A stretch of DNA of 64,000 nt from Actinomycetospora endophytica (GTDB taxonomy: Bacteria; Actinomycetota; Actinomycetes; Mycobacteriales; Pseudonocardiaceae): positions 1,922,001 to 1,986,000 of the forward strand of contig NZ_JAJNDB010000001.1 of the NCBI RefSeq assembly GCF_021026375.1, given 5' to 3'. This document shows, piece after piece, positions 35,093 to 44,754 of the stretch. The notes under the pieces are model-generated. The model was not told the origin of the DNA and did no database searches. It was given only the letters and a program-made list of their open reading frames with translations. The translations under genes and the position numbers were made by a program. Positions within the stretch are counted from its first letter, which is position 1; every line of letters begins with the position of its first letter.

Positions 35093-37200
35093 GCACCGAG
35101 GCATACCGGGCCGTCCTGCTCGACGAGGCCGGTCTGGCCTCGCTGCGCGCCGGGACGGACGTCGTCGTCCTCGACCAGCGCGCCGCCCAGCGTGCCGACC
35201 TCGCGGAGCTGCGGGAGGAGGTTCCCGACCGGGAGCCGGACGTCTGGGCGTTCTACCCGTGGCGGCGGACCGTCGTCGGGCTCATCGGCCCCGAGGCGTT
35301 CACCCGGCTGCGGCTCGACCGCAACCGCAACAAGATCACTGCTGCGGAGCAGGCGCGGCTGCGGCGGTTGCAGGTCGGCGTCGCGGGACTGAGCGTGGGG
35401 CATGCCGTCGCCCACACCCTCGCGCTCGAGGGGCTGTGCGGGCAGCTGCGGCTGGCCGACTTCGACGGGATCGACGTCTCGAACCTCAACCGCATCCCGG
35501 CTACGGTCCTCGACCTCGGCGTCAACAAGGCGGTCGTCGCGGCCCGCCGGGTCGCCGAGCTCGATCCCCACCTCGACGTGCGGGTGGTCCCGCAGGGCGT
35601 CACGGACGAGGTGCTCGACGAGTTCCTCGACGGGCTCGACGTCCTCGTCGAGGAGGCGGACTCGCTCGACGTCAAGGTGGCGTTGCGGGAGGGCGCGCGG
35701 CGGCGCGGGATCCCCGTGCTCATGGTCACCAGCGACCGCGGTCTGCTCGACGTCGAACGGTTCGACTCCGAGCCTGACCGCCCGCTGTTCCACGGACTCG
35801 TCGGCGAGCTCGACTCCGAGCGCCTGTGTGGGCTCGCCACCGCGGACAAGGTCACCCACGTCATGCGGATCCTCGGTGCCGCGGACCTCTCCCCGCGGAT
35901 CGCGGCCTCGATGGTCGAGGTCGGCCGCACCCTGTCGACGTGGCCCCAGCTCTGCGGGGAGGTCGCGCTCGGCGCGGCGACCGTCGCGGCGGCGGTGCGG
36001 CGCCTCGGGCTCGGGCGACCCTTGGGGTCCGGGCGGGTGCGGATCGACCTCGACGAGGCCCTCGACGATCTGGGCGACGCGGTCTGCGGCCCGGGCACCG
36101 CGCCGGATCGGCCGGCGGCCCCGGTTCCGCCGGCGCCGGTGCCGGCGCCCGCGCACTCGGCGACGCCGGCCGTCCTCGAAGCCGTGCGCCGCGCGCCCTC
36201 CGGGGGAAACGTCCAGCCGTGGCACGTCGAATCGGACGCCGACGAGGTGCGCCTGCTGCTCGATCGCGAGCGCACGACGACGATGGACGTCGACCATCGC
36301 GGCAGCTACGTCGCGCTGGGGGCCGCGCTGTTCAACGCCCGCACCGCCGCCGCGGCCGCGGGGGCGCTCGGTCCGGTCGCGGTCTTCCCCGACCCCGGCC
36401 GTCCCGACCTGGTGGCGACTCTGCGCTTCGGCACCGGCCACGACGAGCGGCTGGCCGCCCGCCATCCGGGGGTCCTGACCCGCGCCACCGACCGCGCCCG
36501 CGGACGCTCCCGCCCGCTCGAGGCCGCGGCGGAGGAGGCGCTGCAGCAGGTGGCCGCGGAGGAGGGCGCCTCGCTGCACCTGGTCGCGCCCGGCCACCGG
36601 CTGCGCGCCGCCGCCGAGGTGATCGGGGCGGCCGACCGGATCCGCTTCCTCACCCCGCGGCTGCACCGGGAGATGTTCGACGAGCTGGTGTGGCCCGACG
36701 CCGGGCCGGCACCCGTCGGGATCGACGTCACCGCCCTCGGCCTGGACGCCGCGGACCAGGCCAAGCTGGCCATCGCGCGCCGACCCGAGGTGATGGCTCT
36801 GCTGGCCGAATGGGACCGCGGCACGGCCCTGGCCGAGGACACCCACGACCGGGTGGTCTCGAGCTCGGCGCTGGCCGTCATGTCGGTCCCGGGCACGTGC
36901 CCGGCGGACTTCGTGCGCGGCGGCGCGGCGGTCGAGGCGACTTGGGTCGAGGCGCAGGCCCGGGGGCTCGCCGTGCACCCGGTCTCGCCGGCCTTCTTGT
37001 TCGCCGTCGTGCCCGACGACCTGCGAGAGCTCTCGGACCGGTACGCCGCCGAGCTCGGCGAGCTGCAGGCCCGCTTCCGAGCGACCGTCGGCCTGGACGA
37101 GGGCGAGACGATCGCGCTCGTGCTGCGACTGAGCCACACCGACGCCGTCCCCGTCCGCAGCCGCCGTCGTTCGATCGGGGAGATTCTCAGAACTGCCTGA
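35089..37200 (+). CDS. moeY: ThiF/E1-like plus nitroreductase fusion (MoeY/Rv1355c-like)
   Basis: 703 residues. Residues about 85-270 are an E1/ThiF-type adenylating domain: LQVGVAGLSVGHAVA (nucleotide loop), LADFDGIDVSNLNRI and VNKAVVAARRVAELDPH. Residues about 360-690 are a nitroreductase fold (LEAVRRAPSGGNVQPWHVE, GSYVALGAALFNAR, PGTCPADFVRGGAAVEA). The fusion and its place beside a GGDEF-EAL gene correspond to M. tuberculosis Rv1355c (annotated moeY) and Rv1354c, from memory. The molybdopterin role implied by the name is unproven; modification of a small molecule together with the upstream acyltransferase-like protein is an alternative. Confidence 0.8.
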   Translation: MSTEAYRAVLLDEAGLASLRAGTDVVVLDQRAAQRADLAELREEVPDREPDVWAFYPWRRTVVGLIGPEAFTRLRLDRNRNKITAAEQARLRRLQVGVAGLSVGHAVAHTLALEGLCGQLRLADFDGIDVSNLNRIPATVLDLGVNKAVVAARRVAELDPHLDVRVVPQGVTDEVLDEFLDGLDVLVEEADSLDVKVALREGARRRGIPVLMVTSDRGLLDVERFDSEPDRPLFHGLVGELDSERLCGLATADKVTHVMRILGAADLSPRIAASMVEVGRTLSTWPQLCGEVALGAATVAAAVRRLGLGRPLGSGRVRIDLDEALDDLGDAVCGPGTAPDRPAAPVPPAPVPAPAHSATPAVLEAVRRAPSGGNVQPWHVESDADEVRLLLDRERTTTMDVDHRGSYVALGAALFNARTAAAAAGALGPVAVFPDPGRPDLVATLRFGTGHDERLAARHPGVLTRATDRARGRSRPLEAAAEEALQQVAAEEGASLHLVAPGHRLRAAAEVIGAADRIRFLTPRLHREMFDELVWPDAGPAPVGIDVTALGLDAADQAKLAIARRPEVMALLAEWDRGTALAEDTHDRVVSSSALAVMSVPGTCPADFVRGGAAVEATWVEAQARGLAVHPVSPAFLFAVVPDDLRELSDRYAAELGELQARFRATVGLDEGETIALVLRLSHTDAVPVRSRRRSIGEILRTA

Positions 37201-37232
37201 TCGGCCGTGTGTCGGCTACCCTGCGTCAGGTG

Positions 37233-39119
37233 ATGCATCCGCAGGGTGATGGGCCGTCCAACCTCGACGAGCTCGTCACGGCCGTCGCCACGACGCTCAT
37301 GGGTGTCGACTCGGCGGGACTGAGGCCGGCCGCGGAGATCGTGCTGCGCTCGCTCGTCGAGTACTTCGGGGTCGACCTGAGCTTCCTGCGCTTCCACGAC
37401 GACGCGCAGCGAGCGACGGTGCTCGTCGCGGAGTGGCCGCCCCGGCAGGACGTCCCCGACCCGGACCCGCTCGGGGTCATCCCGTTCGAGACCGCCGATC
37501 CGACGTTCGCGGCGAGCGAGCACCTCGCCGACATCATGGTGATCCGGCCGTCGGAGTCCCCGGACTACCAGGAGCGGATCCGCAGCGGCTCGGGTGTCGA
37601 GAGCACCTCGCTCGCCGTCGTCCCGCTGCGCGCCGGGGGGAGCACCACCGGGGCGCTGGGGTTCATCAAGTTCGGGGACCGGGGGTGGGGCGAGGACGAG
37701 CTCCGGGCGCTGCGGACGATCGCGCTGCTGTTCGCCCAGATGCAGGGGCGCATGCTCGCCGAGGACCAGCTGCGCTACATCGCCCACCACGACGAGCTGA
37801 CCGGCCTGCCCAACCGCCGCGCGCTGATGACGCACCTGCGGGAGCTGCTCGACGCGGGGGAGCGCGGGCCGCGGGCGCTGCTGTTCATCGACCTCGACCG
37901 GCTCAAGGCGATGAACGACTTCCTCGGCCATGAGGCCGGCGACCGGTTCATCGCCGCGGTCGCCGAGCGCCTGCGCGCGGCGGTCGACGCCGCGGACGTC
38001 GTCGCCCGCCTCGGCGGGGACGAGTTCGTGGTCTCAGTTGCCGGGCGGGCCGACGAGACGCGGGCCCGCGTGATCGCGGGCCGGGTGCAGCACGCCATGG
38101 TCGCCCCGATCCAGCTCGGTGGTCAGGCGCTGGGCCGGACCGTCAGCGTCGGGATCGCGGTCGCCGAGCCGTCGGAGGTGAGCCTCACCGAGTGGCTCCG
38201 CAGCGCCGACCAGGCGGTGCTCGTCGCCAAGAGCCGCGGCGGCAACAACGTCGTCCTGTTCACCGCGGAGATGGAGGCGCGCGAGCAGATGCGCGTCGCC
38301 GTCGAGATGAACCTGCTCTCGGCGATCCGCGAGCACTCCCTCGCCGTGGCCTTCCAGCCCGTGGTGGAGCTCCGGTCGGGACGCACGATCGGGGTCGAGG
38401 CCCTCGTGCGGTGGCGTCACCCGACGCTGGGGGAGGTCACCCCTGAGCTGTTCGTCGGCGTCGCCGAGGCCACCAACCTCGCGGGCGAACTGGGCACCTG
38501 GGTGCTCGAGGAGGCGTGCCGTCAGTTCGCGGGCTGGCGCGACGCCCTCGGCCCCGACACCGCGCCCGACTTCGCGCTGTCGGTGAACGTCTCACCCGTC
38601 CAGCTCATCGCCGTCGACTTCGTCGACACCGTCGAGCGGGTCCTGCGGAGCAACGCAATGTCGGGCCGCGAGCTGATCCTCGAGGTCACCGAGCACACCG
38701 TGGTCAGTGACGACGCCGCGGCCCTGCAGACCCTGCGCGGCCTCCGCGAGCTGGGGGTCTCGGTCGCGATCGACGACTTCGGCACGGGCTACAGCTCGCT
38801 CGCCCAGCTCAAGGCCTTCCCGGTCAGCATCCTCAAGATCGATCGTGGCTTCGTGCGCGAGCTCGGGGAGGACGCGGGCGATCTGGCGATCGTCCGGTCG
38901 ATCATCGCCCTCGCCGACGCCTACGGTCTGGAACTGATTGCCGAGGGTGTGGAGAGCGAGACGGCCCGGGCGGTCCTGCTCGAGATGGGCTGCCGGGTCG
39001 CCCAGGGGTTCCTCTTCTCCCCACCTGTCTCCGGGGACCGGATCCTCGAGCTGCTGGCGCGGGCACCGGAACGGGGCCCGGTCTCGTCGCTGCGCTCACC
39101 GCGCGCCCAGGCCGGGTAG
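37233..39119 (+). CDS. GAF-GGDEF-EAL cyclic di-GMP enzyme (Rv1354c/DcpA-like)
   Basis: 628 residues; ATG chosen (a GTG precedes it directly). GAF sensory domain at about 30-175, GGDEF domain with RLGGDEF at 260-265, EAL domain starting at EALVRW (389) with NVSPVQ, ILEVTEH, DDFGTGYSSL and LIAEGVE all intact. Both synthesis and hydrolysis of c-di-GMP should be possible. The inhibitory RxxD site before GGDEF is not present (DAAD). The homologues Rv1354c and M. smegmatis DcpA are bifunctional. It lies directly upstream of the exopolysaccharide operon, the usual target of c-di-GMP control. Confidence 0.9.
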   Translation: MHPQGDGPSNLDELVTAVATTLMGVDSAGLRPAAEIVLRSLVEYFGVDLSFLRFHDDAQRATVLVAEWPPRQDVPDPDPLGVIPFETADPTFAASEHLADIMVIRPSESPDYQERIRSGSGVESTSLAVVPLRAGGSTTGALGFIKFGDRGWGEDELRALRTIALLFAQMQGRMLAEDQLRYIAHHDELTGLPNRRALMTHLRELLDAGERGPRALLFIDLDRLKAMNDFLGHEAGDRFIAAVAERLRAAVDAADVVARLGGDEFVVSVAGRADETRARVIAGRVQHAMVAPIQLGGQALGRTVSVGIAVAEPSEVSLTEWLRSADQAVLVAKSRGGNNVVLFTAEMEAREQMRVAVEMNLLSAIREHSLAVAFQPVVELRSGRTIGVEALVRWRHPTLGEVTPELFVGVAEATNLAGELGTWVLEEACRQFAGWRDALGPDTAPDFALSVNVSPVQLIAVDFVDTVERVLRSNAMSGRELILEVTEHTVVSDDAAALQTLRGLRELGVSVAIDDFGTGYSSLAQLKAFPVSILKIDRGFVRELGEDAGDLAIVRSIIALADAYGLELIAEGVESETARAVLLEMGCRVAQGFLFSPPVSGDRILELLARAPERGPVSSLRSPRAQAG

Positions 39120-39274
39120 GCCGTCGGGCTGCGATCTTCGATGCCCAGATGGAGTGAATGGCCACGACGCGCCGTCAGACTCCCGCCAGGGGGCCGTCCC
39201 CCCACCGGAAGCAGTGCCGCCGACCGGATGCTCGTCATCGACCCTCGGCGGATCGGCGATCGGGGGGCGAACAG

Positions 39275-40741
39275 GTGGTCGAGAACGTCGACTGGGCGGT
39301 GTGGTCGGGGAACGCGGAGGACACGGCCGCGCGGCCCGATGCCCCGGCACCGCCCCGGGAACCGAGCCCGAGCGGTCGGTGGTCCCGGCGGGGACTGCAG
39401 GCCTGGATGCTCGTCCTTCCGGTCGACGCGCTCATGATCATGCTCTCGGCGCTGTGGATGCCCCGGTTCGCGACCACGCTCGCGGTGACGGCCGTGCTCA
39501 CGGTGCTGGGCTTCTCGACCGGCGGGCGCTACCGCGCCAAGCTGCACCTGAGCGTGCTGGACGAACTCCCCACCATCATCGCTCGCCTGCTCATGGTCAT
39601 CGCCGTCGTCGTCACGCTGCGCGCGGTCTGGTTCGTCGCCGTCGACCCCCTGGCGAACACCGCCGGGGACGACGCCGGAGCGGTGGTCCTGTTCCTCGCC
39701 GCGCACGTGTTGCTGGGCGTCGTCGTGGGGCGCTTCGTCTCGACCGCGATCATCCTGGCGGCGCGGCGCCGCATGCTGATCGCCCACCGGACCATCCTGG
39801 TCGGCGGCGGGGTGACGGCGGCCGAGCTCGCGACCCTCCTGCGGCGCCACCGCCGCTACGGCCTCGACGTCATCGGGTTCGTCGACGATGGCGAGCGCTG
39901 CGAGGCGTCGTTCGTCGTCCCCCACCTCGGGCCGGTCTCCATGCTGGGAGAGGCCGTCGCGGCGCACGGGGTCGACGTCCTGCTCGTCACCGGCGGGAAC
40001 CGCAGCGACCTCGAGCTCCTGCGCCTCCTGCGCCAGCCCGACTGCGTCGCGTGCGACCTGCTGGTCGTGCCCCGGCTCTACTCGCTGCACACCCAGACGG
40101 GCACGGCCGACCACATCGGCTCCATCCCGATCCTGCGGATCCGCACCCCTGCCCTCAACGGCGTGACCCACGTGATCAAGCGCATCCTCGGCGGGCTGCT
40201 CGCGGCTACGGCATTGGTCGCGCTGTCGCCGCTGCTGCTGCTCTGCGCCCTGGCCGTCCGCATCGAGGGCGGACCGGGCGTGATCTTCCGCCAGGAGCGG
40301 GTGGGACGCGACGGGCAGCACTTCGCCTGCCTCAAGTTCCGCTCGATGACCCCGCGATCCACCGAGGAGTCCGCCACGCAGTGGAACGTCGCCCAGGACG
40401 ACCGGATCGGTCCCGTCGGCCGGATCCTGCGCCGCACGTCGCTCGACGAGCTGCCCCAGCTCTGGAACGTAGTGCGCGGGGACATGGCGCTCGTCGGCCC
40501 CCGGCCCGAGCGGCCACACTTCGTCGAGCAGTTCTCCGGTCGCTACGTCGACTACCCGACGCGGCACCGCGTCTCCGTGGGCATGACCGGGCTCGCGCAG
40601 GTCAGTGGCCTGCGGGGCGACACCCCGATCGCCGACCGGGCCCGGTTCGACAACTACTACATCGAGAACTGGTCGCTGTGGCTCGACGTCAAGGTGCTGC
40701 TCCGGACCGTCGCGGAGGTGCTGGGTGCCCGTGGACGGTGA
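39275..40741 (+). CDS. Priming polyprenyl-phosphate glycosylphosphotransferase
   Basis: 488 residues from GTG (GGGGGG precedes); a longer frame from 39158 has an Arg-rich, unlikely N terminus. Four to five N-terminal membrane segments, a CoA-binding-like central domain (ILVGGGVTAAELATLLRR, GLDVIGFVDDG), one more membrane segment and the C-terminal catalytic domain: FRQERVGRDGQHFACLKFRS, RRTSLDELPQLWNVVRGDMA, LVGPRPERP. It transfers a sugar-1-phosphate to undecaprenyl phosphate, starting repeat-unit assembly. First gene of the exopolysaccharide operon. Confidence 0.88.
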   Translation: MVENVDWAVWSGNAEDTAARPDAPAPPREPSPSGRWSRRGLQAWMLVLPVDALMIMLSALWMPRFATTLAVTAVLTVLGFSTGGRYRAKLHLSVLDELPTIIARLLMVIAVVVTLRAVWFVAVDPLANTAGDDAGAVVLFLAAHVLLGVVVGRFVSTAIILAARRRMLIAHRTILVGGGVTAAELATLLRRHRRYGLDVIGFVDDGERCEASFVVPHLGPVSMLGEAVAAHGVDVLLVTGGNRSDLELLRLLRQPDCVACDLLVVPRLYSLHTQTGTADHIGSIPILRIRTPALNGVTHVIKRILGGLLAATALVALSPLLLLCALAVRIEGGPGVIFRQERVGRDGQHFACLKFRSMTPRSTEESATQWNVAQDDRIGPVGRILRRTSLDELPQLWNVVRGDMALVGPRPERPHFVEQFSGRYVDYPTRHRVSVGMTGLAQVSGLRGDTPIADRARFDNYYIENWSLWLDVKVLLRTVAEVLGARGR

Positions 40742-42269
40742 GCAGCCGACGCCCGACGGGACGGCGACGACGGTGCTGGACCACGTCCGGGTCCTGCGGG
40801 CCCGGGCGCGGTGGGTCGTCCTCGGTGTCGTCCTCGGGCTGCTGGGCGGGGTGCTGGTCGCCGTCCTGGTGCCTCCCACCTACACCGCGCAGATCTCGAT
40901 GTATGTGGCCGCGCAGGACGACGGCGACGCGACCCAGGCCTACCAGGGCGCCCAGCTCTCCCAGGCCCGCGTGATCTCCTACGTCGAGCTGGTCACCCGC
41001 CCGAGGGTGACCAAGGCCGTGATCGCGCAGCTCGGCCTGGACACCACACCGGACGAGCTGGCCAAGGACATCACCGCCTCGAGCGAGCAGGACTCGGTGC
41101 TGCTCGACGTCACGGTGGCCACCCACGATCCGGGCGAATCGGTCCGGATCGCGAACGCCGTCGGCCAGGTGTTCCCCGGGGCGGTGAGCGAGCTGGAACT
41201 CCCGCTGCGTGCGGGGGCGGTGCCGCCGGTCGTCGTGCGCGTCGTCGAACCCGCGGACGGCGCGGAGGTCACCTCCCCCGCCTGGCCGGTCCCCGTCGCG
41301 TTCGGGCTACTCGCCGGCGTGGTCGCGGGGATCTTCCTGGCGCTGCTCCGGAACGCGACCGACACCTCGGTCACGTCGGCCGGCTCGGTGCGGGCGGTCA
41401 CGGGTCTGCCGCTGCTGGCGACGACGTACACCGACCGCGCGGGCACGGCGGACACCTTCGTCCCGGCCCGCGATACGCCGAGCTCGCCCACCGCCGACGC
41501 GGTCCGGCGGTTGCGCACCAACCTGCAGTACCTCGACGTCGACGCCCCACCGCGGATCCTCGCGGTCGCGAGCTCGGCGCCCGCCGAGGGCAAGACGACG
41601 CTCGCCTGCGACCTCGCCGTCGCGCTCGCCCGGGGCGGGAGCCGCGTACTGCTCGTCGAGGCGGACCTGCGGCGCCCGGCCGTCGCCGAGCGCTTCGGGC
41701 TGCCGCGGGCGGTGGGCCTCACCGACGTCCTGGCCGGCCGGCTCGACCTCGCCGACGCGATCCAGCCCACCGAGCCCGGCGCGGCGGTGCTGGCCAGCGG
41801 GCCGCTCGTACCGAACCCGGGCGAGCTGCTCGCCTCCGACCGGATGGCGCGCCTCGTGGCGGAGGCCGGGGAGCGCTTCGACCACGTCGTCGTCGACACC
41901 GCGCCGCTGTTGACCGTCAGCGACACCGCGGCCGTGGCGCCCCTCGTCGACGGTGTCCTACTCGTCTGCCGCTGGGGCCGGACCTCCCGCGCCGAGCTAT
42001 CGCAATCCGTCGAGGCCCTGCACTCAGTGTCCGCCCGGGGCCTCGGCGTCGTGCTCACGATGGCCCCGGCCCGCTCGGCGCCCACCGACGCGGTCGGCTA
42101 CGGGAACCTCCCTGCCGCCACCTCGGCGCCGGCCCCGACGGTCACGCGCCCGGCGCCGCCCCACCCGCCGGGACACCAGCTCGTCGACCACGAGCGGCTC
42201 GCCCACCGCGGCGCGTCAGCCCCGCGGGAGACCGGCCATGGCGTAGGCCTGGAGAGAAGGAACCCGTGA
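40731..42269 (+). CDS. Wzz/BY-kinase fusion, chain-length regulator
   Basis: 512 residues; GTG with GGAGGT upstream, overlapping the priming enzyme by 11 bp. Wzz-type domain between two membrane segments (about 28-48 and 185-205), then a P-loop kinase domain with VASSAPAEGKTTLACD (about 279-294), VLLVEADLRRP and HVVVDTAPLLTVSD. Actinobacterial BY-kinases carry both parts in one chain, as here. The C-terminal tail is Pro-rich and has only one tyrosine, so the usual autophosphorylation cluster is absent. Controls polymer length and export. Confidence 0.85.
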   Translation: MDGEQPTPDGTATTVLDHVRVLRARARWVVLGVVLGLLGGVLVAVLVPPTYTAQISMYVAAQDDGDATQAYQGAQLSQARVISYVELVTRPRVTKAVIAQLGLDTTPDELAKDITASSEQDSVLLDVTVATHDPGESVRIANAVGQVFPGAVSELELPLRAGAVPPVVVRVVEPADGAEVTSPAWPVPVAFGLLAGVVAGIFLALLRNATDTSVTSAGSVRAVTGLPLLATTYTDRAGTADTFVPARDTPSSPTADAVRRLRTNLQYLDVDAPPRILAVASSAPAEGKTTLACDLAVALARGGSRVLLVEADLRRPAVAERFGLPRAVGLTDVLAGRLDLADAIQPTEPGAAVLASGPLVPNPGELLASDRMARLVAEAGERFDHVVVDTAPLLTVSDTAAVAPLVDGVLLVCRWGRTSRAELSQSVEALHSVSARGLGVVLTMAPARSAPTDAVGYGNLPAATSAPAPTVTRPAPPHPPGHQLVDHERLAHRGASAPRETGHGVGLERRNP

Positions 42270-43432
42270 CCGGATACGCCCACCCGCTGCCGTCGGCCCG
42301 GGCCGCCCAGCTGCCCGGGCACGGCCTCCTGGTGCACGAGTGGCTCGCCCCGGCCGGTGGCTCCGAGCAAGTCTTCGACCGCATCGTCGCCGACTTCCCC
42401 CGCGCCGACGTCCTATGCCTGTGGGACGACCGGGGGAACCGGTACCCGGATCGCCAGGTCCGGGAGACCTGGCTGGCCCGGACGCCGCTGCGTCACCACA
42501 AGGCGCTCGCCCTCCCGCTCACCCCGCTGGTCTGGGCCCACCAGATGCACGGAACCTACGACTGGGCGGTCGTGAGTACCCACAGCTTCGCCCACCACGT
42601 GCGGTTCTCCTGCGCGCCGGGAATGCGCAAGATCCTCTACGTCCACACCCCGGCGCGCTACGTGTGGGAGCCCGAGCTGGACGCCCGGGGCGACGGCGCG
42701 CTCGCGCGCGCGGCCAGCCCCTGGCTGCGCGCGCTCGACCGGCGCCGGGCCGCCGAGGCCCACACCCTCGTCGCCAACAGCCACTTCGTCGCCCGGCGCA
42801 TCGCCCGGACCTGGAGCCGCGAGGCCCACGTCATCCACCCGCCGGTCGAGGTGGAACGCATCGCGTCGGTGCGGGACTGGCGGGGCCGCCTGGACGGGCC
42901 GGAGGCCGCGGTCTCGGACGGCCTGCCGTCCGAGTTCGTCCTGGGGGCGTCGCGGTTCATCCCCTACAAGCGGCTCGACCTTGTGATCCGGGCGGGCGAG
43001 GCCGTCGACCTGCCCGTCGTCATCGCCGGCGGCGGACCCGAGGAGGAGGCGCTGCGCGCCGCGGCGGCCCCCGCCCGGGTGCCGGTGCACGTCGTCGTCG
43101 ACCCGTCCGACGCCCTGCTCTACAGCCTCTACCAGCGCGCGACGGTGTTCGTGTTCCCGCCCGTCGAGGATTTCGGGATCATGCCGGTGGAGGCGATGGC
43201 GACCGGTACCCCGGCCGTGGTCAACGTCGAGGGCGGGGCACCCGAGACCCTCGCCGGACGGCCGGTGGGGGCGGTGTTCGACGCGGCGTCGCCGGCGTCG
43301 TTGCGGGAGGCCGTCGAGACCGCGTGCTCCCGGCACCGGGCCACCGTGGCCGACCACGCCCGACGGTTCGACTCCCGGCTGTTCGACGACGCGATGACCT
43401 CCACGGTCGTCGAGGCCGTCTCCGCCCCCTGA
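42266..43432 (+). CDS. GT4-family glycosyltransferase
   Basis: 388 residues from GTG in a GTGA overlap with the kinase stop. GT-B fold: HEWLAPAGGSEQVF at the N terminus, YVHTPARYVWEP, VLGASRFIPYKRLDLVIRA starting the C-terminal domain, and FPPVEDFGIMPVEAMATGTP with the donor-binding glutamates. Retaining transferase using a nucleotide sugar, acting on the lipid-linked repeat unit at the inner face of the membrane. Sugar specificity cannot be read. Confidence 0.88.
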   Translation: MTGYAHPLPSARAAQLPGHGLLVHEWLAPAGGSEQVFDRIVADFPRADVLCLWDDRGNRYPDRQVRETWLARTPLRHHKALALPLTPLVWAHQMHGTYDWAVVSTHSFAHHVRFSCAPGMRKILYVHTPARYVWEPELDARGDGALARAASPWLRALDRRRAAEAHTLVANSHFVARRIARTWSREAHVIHPPVEVERIASVRDWRGRLDGPEAAVSDGLPSEFVLGASRFIPYKRLDLVIRAGEAVDLPVVIAGGGPEEEALRAAAAPARVPVHVVVDPSDALLYSLYQRATVFVFPPVEDFGIMPVEAMATGTPAVVNVEGGAPETLAGRPVGAVFDAASPASLREAVETACSRHRATVADHARRFDSRLFDDAMTSTVVEAVSAP

Positions 43433-43443
43433 CCCCCCTGCCC

Positions 43444-44754
43444 GTGCGCCTGCGTCAGCTCCTGCACCCGGCGGTCCTGCTGCTCGGTCCCGTGTTCCTC
43501 AGCGCTGCGGCGTGGTCGGTGCCGGGCACGTCGGCCGCGCTGCGCGGGTTCTCCCACCGCTCGGAGGTGACCTTCGGCGGGCTCGCGATGCTCGCGGGCT
43601 GGTACCTGCTGTGCACCGGGCTGATCGTGCTGGGTCACCGCTGCGGCGCCGGCCTGCCGCGGCTCCCCGCGCTCTCCCGGTTCGACGACGACCCCGTCCT
43701 CGAGCGGCGGCTGTTTCGGCTGGTCTGGCTCCTGGCGGCTGTGGGTATCGGCTACTCGGTGGTCCGGACGGCGGCGACCGTCGACATCGCCGCGGCGCTC
43801 GCCGGTCACACCGGCAACGACCTGAAGTCGGCGCTCGGCGGCGAGGCCGGGGCGGCCACCCTGCGCTACGCGACCGCGGTCGCCGCGCCGATGGGGATCC
43901 ACCTGTGGCGTCGCGGGCTCCTGGGGGGCGTCGAGGCCGCGTCGGGTGTGGTGCTGCTCGGGGTCGACGCCCTGTTCGCGTCCCGGCTGGCGGTGCTGAT
44001 GGCGGTGGTGGTGTTCGTCTTCCTTCACGTCTCCCGGCGGCCGCAGGCGCGCGTGCGGTGGCGGGCGGTGGCCCTGGTCGTGGTCCTCGTCTTCGCCGCA
44101 CTCACCCTGCTCAACTCGCTGCGCAACGAGAACTACTACACCGCCGCGGGTGTGGACAGTCCGCTCGCGGCCAACGGGTACCAGCTGCTGACCTACCTGG
44201 GCGCGCCCTTCCAGGTCTCGATGGGCGTCGCGGACGCCATCGCCGCCGGCCGCTACCCGCAGCAGTACAGCGCCGCCCACGGCGCCCGGATGTGGATACC
44301 GACGTTCCTGCGCGGACCGGACGACACCGAACAGACCACCGACGACGCCGCGGCCCGTCACGCCCAGGGCGAGGAGTTCACGGTCTCCAGTGCCTCGCTG
44401 CCGCGCGGTGGCGAGCGGTACGCCTCGACCGTCGACGTCGGCGACACCCTGACCACCAACTCCGCGTTCGCCGACGTCCTGTCCGACTACGGCTTCGGGG
44501 GCTTGCTGGCGCTCGCGGTGACCACCGGGGCGGTCGGTCTGCTGCTGGGCGTCCTGGGTCGCTACCGCTCGGTGGTGGCGAGCGCGTGCGGCGTCGTCGG
44601 CTACGGCGCCGCCGAGTCGTGGCGCACCTACCTGTTCAGCCAGGGGATCGTGGTGTTCCTCCTGGTGGCCGTCCTCGGCGGAGCCCTCGCCCTTTCCCTG
44701 CTGCGCCTGCGCCCGCACGCTCTCGCGATCCCGCTCGGGGGGACAACGGAATGA
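43444..44754 (+). CDS. Polymerase-like multi-pass membrane protein (Wzy-type)
   Basis: 436 residues from GTG, 11 bp after the glycosyltransferase. About ten membrane segments and one large loop (RYPQQYSAAHGARMWIPTFL, then residues to LTTNSAFADVLSDYGFGG), the layout of O-antigen/exopolysaccharide polymerases. Sequence conservation in this group is low, so the call rests on topology and operon position. It would join repeat units on the outer side of the membrane. Confidence 0.7.
   Translation: MRLRQLLHPAVLLLGPVFLSAAAWSVPGTSAALRGFSHRSEVTFGGLAMLAGWYLLCTGLIVLGHRCGAGLPRLPALSRFDDDPVLERRLFRLVWLLAAVGIGYSVVRTAATVDIAAALAGHTGNDLKSALGGEAGAATLRYATAVAAPMGIHLWRRGLLGGVEAASGVVLLGVDALFASRLAVLMAVVVFVFLHVSRRPQARVRWRAVALVVVLVFAALTLLNSLRNENYYTAAGVDSPLAANGYQLLTYLGAPFQVSMGVADAIAAGRYPQQYSAAHGARMWIPTFLRGPDDTEQTTDDAAARHAQGEEFTVSSASLPRGGERYASTVDVGDTLTTNSAFADVLSDYGFGGLLALAVTTGAVGLLLGVLGRYRSVVASACGVVGYGAAESWRTYLFSQGIVVFLLVAVLGGALALSLLRLRPHALAIPLGGTTE

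Noticed and set aside
34948-37137. 729-codon leftward frame opposite the MoeY-like gene
   Set aside because: High GC keeps the opposite strand open; the plus strand has intact ThiF and nitroreductase motifs.
35826-37232. Long upstream extension of the GGDEF-EAL frame
   Set aside because: Arg/Gly-rich shadow of the preceding gene; the GAF domain starts soon after the ATG at 37233.
38921-40879. 652-codon leftward frame over the start of the exopolysaccharide operon
   Set aside because: Composition is His/Arg/Gln/Asp-rich without a fold; the plus strand encodes clear membrane and catalytic segments.
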